The position numbers and the translations under genes are program-made. This document shows, one piece after another, positions 1 to 6,071 of a stretch of DNA of 7,463 nt; position 1 is the stretch's first letter; every line of letters starts with the position of its first letter. The notes under the pieces are model-generated. The model saw nothing but the letters and a program-made list of their open reading frames with translations. It was not told the origin of the DNA and made no database searches. Source of the DNA: Inquilinus sp039594555 (lineage in GTDB: Bacteria > Pseudomonadota > Alphaproteobacteria > DSM-16000 > Inquilinaceae); assembly GCF_039594555.1 (NCBI RefSeq), contig NZ_JBCNNF010000343.1, forward strand, positions 1 to 7,463, in the 5' to 3' direction.

Positions 1-23
1 AGGCAACGCAAAATCCTATTCCC

Positions 24-2090
24 TCAAGCCGCCTCGGCCAGGCCGCGCTTCTTCAAGAGCGCCTCGGGCTCCGGCGGCCGGCCGCGGAAGGCCTGGTAGG
101 CTTCGGCCGGGTCGCGGCGGTAACCGGCGGAATAGACGAACTCCGCCAGCCGCTGCGACACCGCCGGGTCGAAGATGTCGCCGGCCTCCTCGAAGGCGCC
201 GAAGCCGTCCGCGTCCAGCACCTCGGACCAGAGGTAGCTGTAATAGCCGGCGGAATAGCCGCTGCCGGCGAAGACATGCTGAAAATGCGGCGGCCGGTGC
301 CGCATCACGATCGCCGACGGCATGCCGATGCGCTCCAACGTGGCGCGCTCGAAGGCCGCCGGGTCGGACGCGTCCGCACCCGCGGCATGGAAGTCGAGAT
401 CGACCAGCGCCGAGGAGATGAACTCGACCGTGGCGAAGCCCTGGTTGAAGCTGCGCGCCGCCAGCACCCGCTGCAGCAGTTCCTCCGGCATCGGCTCGCC
501 GGTGCGGTAGTGCAGCGCGTGGCGGCGCAGAATCTCCGGCCGCTCCAGCCAGTGCTCGTAGAGCTGCGACGGGAACTCGACAAAGTCGCGCGCCACATTG
601 GTGCCGGCGATGGCCGGGTAGGTCAGGTCGGACATCAGCCCGTGCAGGGCGTGGCCGAACTCATGGAACAGGGTGCGGGCGTCGTCGAAGCTGAGCAGGC
701 TCGGCGTGCCCTCCGCCGCCTTGGCGAAGTTCATGACGTTGACGATGATCGGGCGCACCTCGCCGTCGAAATTCTCCTGCTCGCGGATCGCCTCCATCCA
801 GGCGCCGCTGCGCTTGGACGGCCGGGCGAAATAATCGCCGTAGAACAGGCCGACGAAGCGGCCGTCCCGGCCCGTCACCTCCCAGGTCCGGACATCGGGA
901 TGCCAGACCGGCACATCCTTCTGCTCCTGGAACGACAGGCCGAACAGGCGATGCGCCGTGTCGAAGGCGGCCTCGATGATGCGCTCGAGCTGCAGGTAGG
1001 GCTTCAGCTCGCCCTCGTCGAGGTCGAACTCCCGCTTGCGCTGCCGCTCGGCGTAGTGGCGCCAGTCCCAGGCGGCGATCTCGAAATTGCCGCCCTCCTC
1101 CGCCACCAGCGCCTGCAGCTTCTCCTGCTCTCGCAGGGCGCGGGCCCGGGCCGGCGCCCAGACCGAATCCAGCAGGCCTCGCGCCGCCTCCGGCGTCTTG
1201 GCCATGGTGTCGGCGAGGCGGAAATCGGCATAGCTGGGATAGCCCAGCAGCCGCGCCTGCTCGGCCCGCAGCGCCACGGTCTCGGCGATGATCGGCCGGT
1301 TGTCAGCGGCGGCGCCCTCGCCGCGGGCGATCCAGGCCTTGAATGCGGTCTCGCGCAGGTCGCGCCGGGCGGAGAACTGCAGGAACGGCTCGACGCTGGA
1401 GCGGCCGAGTGTGATCGCGTACCGGCCCGGCTGGCCACGCTCGGCCGCGGCGGCCGCTGCCGCGTCGCGCAGCTCCTGCGGCAGGCCGGCCAGGTCGGCC
1501 TCGCCGTCCAGCATCAGGGCATAGGCCTTCTCGTCGGCCAGGACGTTCTGGCCGAACCGGGTGCCCAGCGTCGCCAGCCGCTCGACGATCTCGGACAGGC
1601 GGCGCTTCGCCGCCTCGTCCAACCCGGCGCCGCTGCGGGTGAAGCCGAGATGGTAGCGCTCCAGCACCCGGTCCTGCTCCGGCGTCAGTCCGAGCGCGCC
1701 GCGACGCTGGAACAGCGCGTCGACCCGGCGGAACAGCGCCGGATTCTGCTGGATCGCGTTGTGGTGCCGGGCCAGCAGCGGGGCGATATCGCGCTCCACC
1801 GCCTCCAGCTCGTCGTTGCTGTGGGCCGAGGTCAGGTTGAAGAAGGCGGCGGCGACCCGGCGCAGCGTCCGGCCGCTGCGCTCCAGCGCCGCGACGGTGT
1901 TGTCGAAGTCCGGCTCGGCCGGGTCGCCGGCGATCGCCGCGATCTCGCGGTCATGCTCCGCCAACGCGGCGTCGAAGGCCGGGCGGAAATGCTCCACCGC
2001 AATCCGCTCCCAGGGCGGGCTGCCGAAGGGCGTGTCCCATTCCGCGAGCAGCGGGTTGGCGGCGGTCTGGGGCGACTGGTCGGGGCTCAT
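24..2090 (-). CDS. dcp: M3 family metallopeptidase, dipeptidyl carboxypeptidase (Dcp-like)
   Basis: This 688-residue protein is a probable zinc peptidase that removes C-terminal dipeptides from short peptides in peptide turnover. The zinc site is clear: HEFGH at residues 476-480 inside LFHEFGHALHGL, with the third ligand Glu505 in DFVEFPSQ; the 29-residue spacing from the first His is that of E. coli Dcp. Upstream lies the family block DVPVWHPDVRTWE and, near the C-terminus, the Tyr-rich substrate loop GYSAGYYSYLW (611-621). Length fits the family (about 680 aa). I chose the ATG at 2090 because homologues start shortly before the NPLLAEWDTPFG segment, here at residue 12. A second in-frame ATG at 2150 would add 20 residues and has a somewhat better AGGG ribosome site, so the start is uncertain. 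I see no signal peptide, so the protein is likely cytoplasmic. OpdA-type oligopeptidase A is the main alternative; the central blocks favour Dcp. Confidence 0.93.
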   Translation of the reverse strand: MSPDQSPQTAANPLLAEWDTPFGSPPWERIAVEHFRPAFDAALAEHDREIAAIAGDPAEPDFDNTVAALERSGRTLRRVAAAFFNLTSAHSNDELEAVERDIAPLLARHHNAIQQNPALFRRVDALFQRRGALGLTPEQDRVLERYHLGFTRSGAGLDEAAKRRLSEIVERLATLGTRFGQNVLADEKAYALMLDGEADLAGLPQELRDAAAAAAAERGQPGRYAITLGRSSVEPFLQFSARRDLRETAFKAWIARGEGAAADNRPIIAETVALRAEQARLLGYPSYADFRLADTMAKTPEAARGLLDSVWAPARARALREQEKLQALVAEEGGNFEIAAWDWRHYAERQRKREFDLDEGELKPYLQLERIIEAAFDTAHRLFGLSFQEQKDVPVWHPDVRTWEVTGRDGRFVGLFYGDYFARPSKRSGAWMEAIREQENFDGEVRPIIVNVMNFAKAAEGTPSLLSFDDARTLFHEFGHALHGLMSDLTYPAIAGTNVARDFVEFPSQLYEHWLERPEILRRHALHYRTGEPMPEELLQRVLAARSFNQGFATVEFISSALVDLDFHAAGADASDPAAFERATLERIGMPSAIVMRHRPPHFQHVFAGSGYSAGYYSYLWSEVLDADGFGAFEEAGDIFDPAVSQRLAEFVYSAGYRRDPAEAYQAFRGRPPEPEALLKKRGLAEAA

Positions 2091-2194
2091 CGGGTGCACC
2101 GCTGTGGTCTGGATCCTTGGCCGCCAGACTAGCCAGGATCGGCGCCCCATGTCAGCAGCCCTGGCGCCGCCCGGCCCGCCGGATTGCCTTGGAC

Positions 2195-2284
2195 ATTAAA
2201 AGATTTAAAATCTTATAAATTTTGCATTGCAGCAAAACATTACAGGTATTTAATTGCATTCATAAAGATTTAATCAGTGCATTA
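2195..2284. promoter_or_regulatory. AT-rich divergent intergenic control region (dcp / RTX gene)
   Basis: These 90 bases contain 20 G or C (22%) in an otherwise very GC-rich window. The stretch holds a perfect 15-bp dyad (AAGATTT-A-AAATCTT, 2200-2214), a 10-bp direct repeat AAAGATTTAA (2199-2208 and 2264-2273), and TGCATT three times (2223, 2255, 2278), the first two as TTGCATT exactly 32 bp apart. It lies 100-190 bp upstream of the RTX start and just upstream of dcp, so it probably contains the RTX promoter and protein-binding sites. I could not choose a convincing -35/-10 pair; TATAAA at 2214-2219 is one candidate -10. Binding by an AT-preferring nucleoid protein is possible but only inferred. 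Confidence 0.55.
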
Positions 2285-2303
2285 CTGTCATCATGATGGC
2301 AGT
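2284..2303. promoter_or_regulatory. 20-bp near-perfect dyad, candidate operator of the RTX gene
   Basis: The sequence ACTGTCATCATGATGGCAGT is a palindrome with one mismatched pair (T2288/G2299) around a perfect 10-bp core CATCATGATG. It sits at the right edge of the AT-rich island, about 80-100 bp upstream of the RTX start codon, where a dimeric regulator could bind near the promoter or where the 5' leader could fold. I do not recognise it as the site of a named regulator. Confidence 0.35.
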
Positions 2304-2370
2304 TTCTGCCCGGCTTCACTAGCATACCCCCGTAATCAAAACGGACGCCGCCGGACCGGAGTCCGGGGCC

Positions 2371-2377
2371 AGGAGGG
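2371..2377 (+). promoter_or_regulatory. Strong ribosome binding site of the RTX gene
   Basis: AGGAGGG lies 7 nt before the ATG at 2385. It fixes the start there and argues against the in-frame ATG at 2277, which has no such site, lies within the AT-rich region, and would add 36 residues unlike any secreted RTX protein N-terminus. Confidence 0.85.
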
Positions 2378-2384
2378 TTTGCAG

Positions 2385-3428
2385 ATGACGACGCTGACGG
2401 TGAACGCGCCGAACGGCATCAACGGCGCGGGGTTTTCCTTCGATGCCTTGGGGCAGCTCGATTTCGAGCATCCTCGGATCACCTCCCTCACTTCCACCGC
2501 CGGGCACATCAATTTCGACGGAGTGTCGATCGACATCACCGGCACCGGCCTCGGCATCGGCCTGTTCGGCATCACCGGCATTGTGATCGGGCTGGTTCTG
2601 TCGCAGAACGGCGTCGCCATCGCCACGCTGTCCGGCGTGTCCGCCAGCGCCGCGACGACCTATTCGCAGATCTCGAACGGCGACTTCACCGGCCTGGCCA
2701 TCAGCCTGTTCGCCGGCAATGACAGCCAGACCGGGTCGCAGAAGGCCGACGCCCTGGCCGGCCTGGCCGGCAACGACACGCTCAGCGGCCTCGCCGGCGA
2801 CGACACGCTCGAGGGCGGCAACGGCAACGATGTGCTGCGCGGGGGCGCCGGGGCCGACCATCTGGTCGGCGGCTCCGGCATCGACACCGCCATGTATAGC
2901 GAGAGCTCCGTCGGCGTGACGGTCGACATCGCCGCCGGCAAGGGCATCGGCGGCAACGCCCAGGGCGACGTGCTGAGCGGCATCGAGGGCGTCTATGGCA
3001 GCTCCGGCAATGACGTCCTCCGCGGCGGGGCGACGGCCAACACCCTGGTCGGCAACGCCGGCAACGACGTGATCGACGGCCGCGCCGGCCAGGATGCCCT
3101 GGGCGGCGGCGCCGGGGCCGACCGCTTCGTGTTCGATTCGATCGCCCACAGCACCGTGGCCGCCCCCGACCGGATCGCCGATTTCAGCCATGCCGAGGGC
3201 GACCGGATCGACCTGCGCCCGATCGACGCCAACACCGGCGCCAGCGGCAACCAAGCCTTCAGCTTCATCGGCACGGCGGCCTTCGGCCATCATGCCGGCG
3301 AGTTGCACACTGCGATTTCCGACAGCACCACCACGATCTCCGGCGACGTGAACGGCGACGGCAAGGCCGATTTCAGCATCGCCCTGACCGGCGCGATCCA
3401 CCTGGTCGCGGCCGACTTCCTGCTGTAG
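2385..3428 (+). CDS. RTX calcium-binding protein, probable type I secretion substrate
   Basis: This 347-residue protein has no cleavable signal peptide. Residues 1-110 form an N-terminal region I do not recognise, with a Gly-rich hydrophobic stretch near 53-72. Two blocks of Gly/Asp nonapeptide repeats follow at about 124-168 (GLAGNDTL, GLAGDDTLEGG, GNGNDVLRGG, GAGADHLVGG) and 205-248 (GSSGNDVLRGG to GGAGADRFVF), which should form calcium-loaded beta rolls. Between them is the segment SVGVTVDIAAGKGIGG...GDVLSGIEGVYGS, usual between RTX blocks. The C-terminus (249-347) resembles the serralysin C-terminal domain: an EF-hand-like DVNGDGKADF (321-330) and the terminal VAADFLL, the kind of hydrophobic end read by type I exporters. 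No HExxH or other catalytic motif is present, so this is not a serralysin protease itself. No ABC exporter or membrane-fusion gene is in the window; secretion must use a system encoded elsewhere. Its substrate or role is unknown. Confidence 0.9.
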   Translation: MTTLTVNAPNGINGAGFSFDALGQLDFEHPRITSLTSTAGHINFDGVSIDITGTGLGIGLFGITGIVIGLVLSQNGVAIATLSGVSASAATTYSQISNGDFTGLAISLFAGNDSQTGSQKADALAGLAGNDTLSGLAGDDTLEGGNGNDVLRGGAGADHLVGGSGIDTAMYSESSVGVTVDIAAGKGIGGNAQGDVLSGIEGVYGSSGNDVLRGGATANTLVGNAGNDVIDGRAGQDALGGGAGADRFVFDSIAHSTVAAPDRIADFSHAEGDRIDLRPIDANTGASGNQAFSFIGTAAFGHHAGELHTAISDSTTTISGDVNGDGKADFSIALTGAIHLVAADFLL

Positions 3429-3451
3429 CGGCGCCGGGCAGGCGTCAGCAG
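3420..3451. terminator. Possible shared hairpin at the converging ends of the RTX and YeeE genes
   Basis: CTGCTG (3420-3425) and CAGCAG (3446-3451) are inverted around both stop codons, and an inner CGCC/GGCG pair (3432-3435 and 3441-3444) encloses a 5-nt loop. The genes converge with only 16 bp between them, where a bidirectional terminator would be expected. There is no T tract and the stem has an asymmetric internal loop, so this is a weak call. Confidence 0.25.
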
Positions 3452-4686
3452 CCGGTGAGGCGCGGCGTCCGCTCCACTTCCAATCCGAAGGCCGGCCGCA
3501 GATACGTGCCGGCGACATTGCCGAAGAACGCGGCGACCAGCCACAGCCAGCCATGCAGGCTGCCGGAGGCGATGCCGGAGAAATAGGCGCCGATGTTGCA
3601 GCCATAGGCCAGCCGGGCGCCGTAGCCGAGCAGCAATCCGCCGATGACCGCGGCGGCGACCTGGCGGCCCGGGATCCGCCAGACCGGGGCGAAGCGCCCG
3701 GCCAGGCCGGCGGCCAGCAGCGCGCCGACGATGATGCCGATATCCATCACCGAGGTGATATCGGCCAGGATGCTGCCGTTCAGCGCCGCGGCACTGGCCG
3801 GCTTCGACCAGTAGGGCCAGCTGGCGGGGTCGAAGCCGACCAGCGCCGCGGCCTTGGAGCCCCAGAGGGCGAAGGCCGAGGTGATGCCCCAGGGCCGCCC
3901 GGCCAGGACCAGGGTGACGAAGTTCAGCACCGCCAGGGCGACGCCGCCCCAGACCAGTGGCCAGGGGCCACGCAGCAGCCGCTGCAGCCCGCGCGTCGCC
4001 GGCGCATCGGCCGCCACCAGGGCGCCATGGATGCGGCGCTCGCGCAGCACGGTCAGCCCGGCGATCGCGGCGAAGAGGGCGAGGCTGAGCGCCAGCGCCG
4101 GCCACAGGCCGAGGCTGGCGACCAGCGACACCGGCGGCAGCGAGGGCTGCGCCGTCCACCAATGCAGATGCGCCGCGCCAATGGCCGAGCCGATGATGAA
4201 GAACACCAGCGTCAGCACCATGCGGGTGGAGCCGCCGCCGACGGTGTAGAGCGTGCCGGAGGCGCAGCCGCCGCCGAGCTGCATACCGATGCCGAAGAGG
4301 AAGGCGCCGACCACCACCGAGACGCCGAGCGGCGAGACGTTGCCGCTGACCGGCTGGCCGAACAGCGTGCCGGCCGACAGCGCCGGGAAGAACAGCAGCA
4401 CGGCGACCGCCAGCATCACCATCTGCGCCCTGAGGCCGGCGCCGCGGCCGTCGGCGATGAAGACACGCCAAGCCGAGGTGAAGCCGAAGGCGGCGTGGTA
4501 CAGCACCGCGCCCAGCGCCGCGCCGAGAACGTAGAGCGCCGCCTGGCGCGCATCGATCACCGCGGCGAGCAGCAGCACGCCGGCGAGCAGCGCCAGCCCG
4601 GCCAGGCCGACGACGCGCCCGTTGATCGCCGGGGCAAGGCGGGGGCCGGCAGAGATACCTCCGCCTGGAAGGCTGACAGTCGACAT
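3445..4686 (-). CDS. YeeE/YedE family membrane protein, probable sulfur-compound permease
   Basis: This is a 413-residue, strongly hydrophobic protein with roughly nine to ten membrane segments, of the YeeE/YedE family, whose characterised member TsuA imports thiosulfate. Two family cysteine loops are visible: GGGCASGT with Cys141 and AYGCNIGAYFSGIASGSLHGW-type sequence with Cys363; such cysteines are thought to hand the substrate through the membrane. In the first half, the loop AAFGFTSAWR (65-74) stands where some relatives carry a further Cys, so only two of the usual three are present; the terminal Cys413 is probably incidental. The two Cys loops lie in inverted-like halves, as expected for the fold. 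I start at the ATG at 4686; an ATG at 4692 is also possible (a GGA lies 9 and 3-4 nt upstream respectively). An upstream ATG at 4809 is rejected because it would run through the promoter-like hexamers. No sulfurtransferase (TusA-like) gene is adjacent. Confidence 0.88.
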   Translation of the reverse strand: MSTVSLPGGGISAGPRLAPAINGRVVGLAGLALLAGVLLLAAVIDARQAALYVLGAALGAVLYHAAFGFTSAWRVFIADGRGAGLRAQMVMLAVAVLLFFPALSAGTLFGQPVSGNVSPLGVSVVVGAFLFGIGMQLGGGCASGTLYTVGGGSTRMVLTLVFFIIGSAIGAAHLHWWTAQPSLPPVSLVASLGLWPALALSLALFAAIAGLTVLRERRIHGALVAADAPATRGLQRLLRGPWPLVWGGVALAVLNFVTLVLAGRPWGITSAFALWGSKAAALVGFDPASWPYWSKPASAAALNGSILADITSVMDIGIIVGALLAAGLAGRFAPVWRIPGRQVAAAVIGGLLLGYGARLAYGCNIGAYFSGIASGSLHGWLWLVAAFFGNVAGTYLRPAFGLEVERTPRLTGC

Positions 4687-4704
4687 TCGCATGAATCCGG
4701 AAGC

Positions 4705-4723
4705 GATCGCCGCCGCGGCGATC
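4705..4723. promoter_or_regulatory. Perfect 19-bp dyad in the leader of the YeeE/YedE gene
   Basis: GATCGCCGC-C-GCGGCGATC has nine-base arms that match perfectly around one central base. It begins 12-18 bp upstream of the possible start codons and lies immediately downstream of the expected transcription start from the TTGACA/TGTGAT hexamers. It could be an operator covering +1 or a leader hairpin close to the ribosome site. The regulator, if any, is unknown. Confidence 0.4.
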
Positions 4724-4731
4724 TCTCGCGG

Positions 4732-4761
4732 ATCACATGGCCATGCCGTACAAAATGTCAA
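4732..4761 (-). promoter_or_regulatory. Sigma70-like promoter of the YeeE/YedE gene
   Basis: On the minus strand a consensus -35 TTGACA (4761-4756) is followed after 18 bp by TGTGAT (4737-4732), which matches the -10 consensus at four of six positions. Transcription would start near 4725, about 35-40 nt before the start codon. The consensus -35 in a GC-rich region makes this the best promoter prediction in the window. Confidence 0.5.
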
Positions 4762-4830
4762 TTCCGAAAAATCAACAGACCGGAAATGAGCTTTCCGCTC
4801 CGGCGGCAAAGCCCTTTCAGCTTCCCAGAC

Positions 4831-4905
4831 CCGTCATCCCCGCGAAAGCGGGGATCTCCCAACGCTTTGACCGGAGGAAGATTCCCGCTTTCACGGGAAT
4901 GACGG
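4831..4905. repeat. Inverted pair of REP-like palindromes
   Basis: Two 26-base copies (4831-4856 and 4880-4905) face each other across 23 bp, and 23 of 26 positions match when one is reverse-complemented. Each begins CCGTCAT at its outer end and contains its own hairpin: ATCCCCGC-GAAA-GCGGGGAT on the left, and ATTCCCG...CGGGAAT on the right. The motif resembles the dispersed TCATTCCCGCGAAAGCGGGAAT-like intergenic palindromes seen in many proteobacterial genomes. The pair lies 45 bp beyond the yidB stop codon, so it may also mark the end of that transcript. No transposase is present. Confidence 0.8.
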
Positions 4906-4950
4906 AAAAGGGTGGGGCGCCGTCCCGAAAGGTCGGCCCGGCCCGCAGCC

Positions 4951-5310
4951 TCAGGCCGTCGCCGGCGGCAGCGTGCCGTTCGGCGTGGCGTGGTCGACCG
5001 CGGCCGGCAGGTGCTGGGCCAGGAAGGCCAGCACCTTGTCCGTGGGGATGCCGAGCGACGCGGCGATCTGCTGGACATGCTGATCGCCCAGCGCGGCCTG
5101 GATCTGCTCGGCGCTGACCGGCAGATTGCTGCCGGTGCCGATCCAGGAATTGACCTGGTCGCCGAGGCCCCCGGCCTGCAGCTTGGCCACAAGGCCCTGC
5201 AGCCCGCCGGCCTGGGTCAGGGCGTTGGACAGCAGCGCCGGAATGCCCTCCGGCGCCTCCCTGGCGATGAGGTCGCCGACGGCGCCCCTGATGTTGTCGA
5301 ACAGGCTCAT
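4951..5310 (-). CDS. yidB: YidB family (DUF937) protein
   Basis: This 119-residue protein belongs to the YidB/DUF937 family, whose function is not established. The family core is seen in GLGDQVNSWIGTGSN (49-62), the conserved turn around NLPVSAEQI (62-70), ALGDQHVQQIAASLG (73-87) and the end block LAQHLPAAVDHATPNG (97-112). The N-terminus MSLFDNIRGAVGDLI is an amphipathic helix without a signal peptide. Length is slightly below that of E. coli YidB (about 130 aa). The start at 5310 is backed by AGGGG six bases upstream. It is separated from the upstream small secreted gene by a 91-bp gap holding a strong GC hairpin, so it may be transcribed alone; I did not find a clear promoter. Confidence 0.88.
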   Translation of the reverse strand: MSLFDNIRGAVGDLIAREAPEGIPALLSNALTQAGGLQGLVAKLQAGGLGDQVNSWIGTGSNLPVSAEQIQAALGDQHVQQIAASLGIPTDKVLAFLAQHLPAAVDHATPNGTLPPATA

Positions 5311-5354
5311 GATCGGCCCCTGTCGCTGGACGATGGACGGGAAGTGGCTCCCGG

Positions 5355-5394
5355 CCCGGGCGGCGGCCGGCGGTCAGGCCGGCGCGCCGCCGGG
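5355..5394 (-). terminator. Strong GC hairpin after the downstream small secreted gene
   Basis: Positions 5355-5371 and 5378-5394 pair over 16 bp with one single-base bulge on each side and a 6-nt loop (5372-5377). It begins 8 bp beyond the stop codon at 5402 in the direction of transcription, ahead of the yidB start. There is no T run, so it would be a non-canonical terminator or a 3'-end protecting hairpin. Confidence 0.42.
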
Positions 5395-5401
5395 ATCCGG
5401 A

Positions 5402-5881
5402 TCAGCCCTTCAGCTTGGCGTTGCACTGGCTGTAATAGCCGCCGCCGGTCTGGATCCAGCGCAGGCCGCCGTTGGCGTTCGTGGCCTTGTTGGCGTTGTA
5501 CTGGTCGAGGCAGGTGTGCATCCGCGCCTTGCCCGGGGTCTCGTTCGCGTATTTCGGCGAGACGGCCGACGGGAACACCGCATTGCCGGCCGCTGCCGGG
5601 GCCGCGGCGGGCTTGGCGGCCGCAGCGGGCGCCGCCGCAGCCGGGGCTGCGGGAGCGGCCGCGGCCGGAGCGGCAGCCGCCGGGGTGGCGTCCGCGCCGC
5701 ATTCGGCCTTGCGGAAGTCGTTCCACTTCATGCCGTTGAGCGTGCCGGCGGTCTGCGCCGCCTGATACTTGGCGCTGCATTCCTGCATGGTCAGGGCCTG
5801 GGCCGGCGACGCCAGGACGAAGGTCGCACCGGCCGCCAGGACCAGGGCGCCCACACTGTTCCGGATTGTCAGACTGATCAT
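5402..5881 (-). CDS. Small secreted protein with two Cys/Trp modules, copy 1 (unknown function)
   Basis: This 159-residue protein has no function known to me. Residues 1-29 are a signal peptide ending ASPAQA, so the product is exported. The mature part has two cysteine-bracketed modules: Cys35-Cys61 (ECSAKYQ...MKWNDFRKAEC) and Cys124-Cys153 (HTCLDQYNA...GLRWIQTGGGYYSQC), joined by an Ala/Pro-rich linker (about 62-100). In both modules Tyr follows the first Cys by 4 residues and Trp by 18. Each Cys pair probably forms a disulfide in the periplasm. The start is set by GGGAGG, which abuts the ATG at 5887 but lies six bases before the ATG at 5881. It is a close paralogue of the gene at 6179-6646. 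Proteins with these motifs occur as hypothetical proteins in alphaproteobacteria, as far as I recall; this is not PsiF. Confidence 0.82.
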   Translation of the reverse strand: MISLTIRNSVGALVLAAGATFVLASPAQALTMQECSAKYQAAQTAGTLNGMKWNDFRKAECGADATPAAAAPAAAAPAAPAAAAPAAAAKPAAAPAAAGNAVFPSAVSPKYANETPGKARMHTCLDQYNANKATNANGGLRWIQTGGGYYSQCNAKLKG

Positions 5882-6071
5882 CGGCATCCTCCCGACAGAG
5901 TACCGAATCGCTCGGATCGAGCAGCGGCATCGACCCGTCACCACGAGCAGGCGCATGCCGGCGCCGATACTAACACTTTATGTTCTTGAAGGTTGCAAGA
6001 ATTCGCGGCGGCACGCCGCAGTAGAGCGGCCGCCGCGTCTTCACGTCCGACAAGTCCTCGGGTACGCTTCC
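5882..6071 (-). promoter_or_regulatory. Leader region of copy 1, partly duplicated
   Basis: The first 85-95 bases upstream of the gene (5882-5974) align by eye, with small indels, to the leader of copy 2 (6647-6730), including a shared CACGAGCAGGCGC segment. The rest (5975-6071) does not align and holds a short AT-rich patch with TTGCAA (minus strand 5998-5993) and a small hairpin GCGGCG-gca-CGCCGC (6005-6019). A promoter in the AT-rich patch is likely, but no -35/-10 pair is convincing. Confidence 0.35.

Noticed and set aside
276..2132. Long open frame of 618 codons on the + strand opposite dcp
   Set aside because: It mirrors dcp on the opposite strand; the product is Arg/Gly/Leu-rich low-complexity sequence without any domain, as expected from high third-position GC.
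2277..2384. Longer RTX start at 2277
   Set aside because: No ribosome site precedes it, and a strong AGGAGGG stands before the ATG at 2385.
2319..3605. 428-codon open frame on the minus strand opposite the RTX gene
   Set aside because: It is the antisense reading of the RTX repeats, and its apparent repetitiveness is inherited from them. It overlaps the end of the YeeE/YedE gene.
4687..4809. Longer YeeE/YedE start at 4809
   Set aside because: The added residues are not hydrophobic or family-like, and the frame would run through the TTGACA/TGTGAT promoter and the dyad.
3553..4902. Long open frame of 449 codons on the + strand opposite the YeeE/YedE gene
   Set aside because: The product is Arg/Gln/Gly-rich with no recognisable motif, whereas the minus-strand frame gives a clear membrane protein with family cysteines. 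It also runs through the promoter and REP doublet.
4831..4905. CRISPR array
   Set aside because: Only two units, in opposite orientation, each palindromic, with a single 23-bp gap and no cas genes. This fits a REP doublet.
4737..5117. 126-codon + strand frame across the REP doublet and yidB end
   Set aside because: It crosses a palindromic repeat and the antisense of yidB, and has no ribosome site or recognisable product.
5472..5765. + strand Ala-rich frames opposite the two small secreted genes (also 6249-6530)
   Set aside because: They are antisense readings of the Ala/Pro linkers, which give Ala/Gly-rich sequence on both strands; the minus-strand frames have signal peptides and conserved cysteines.
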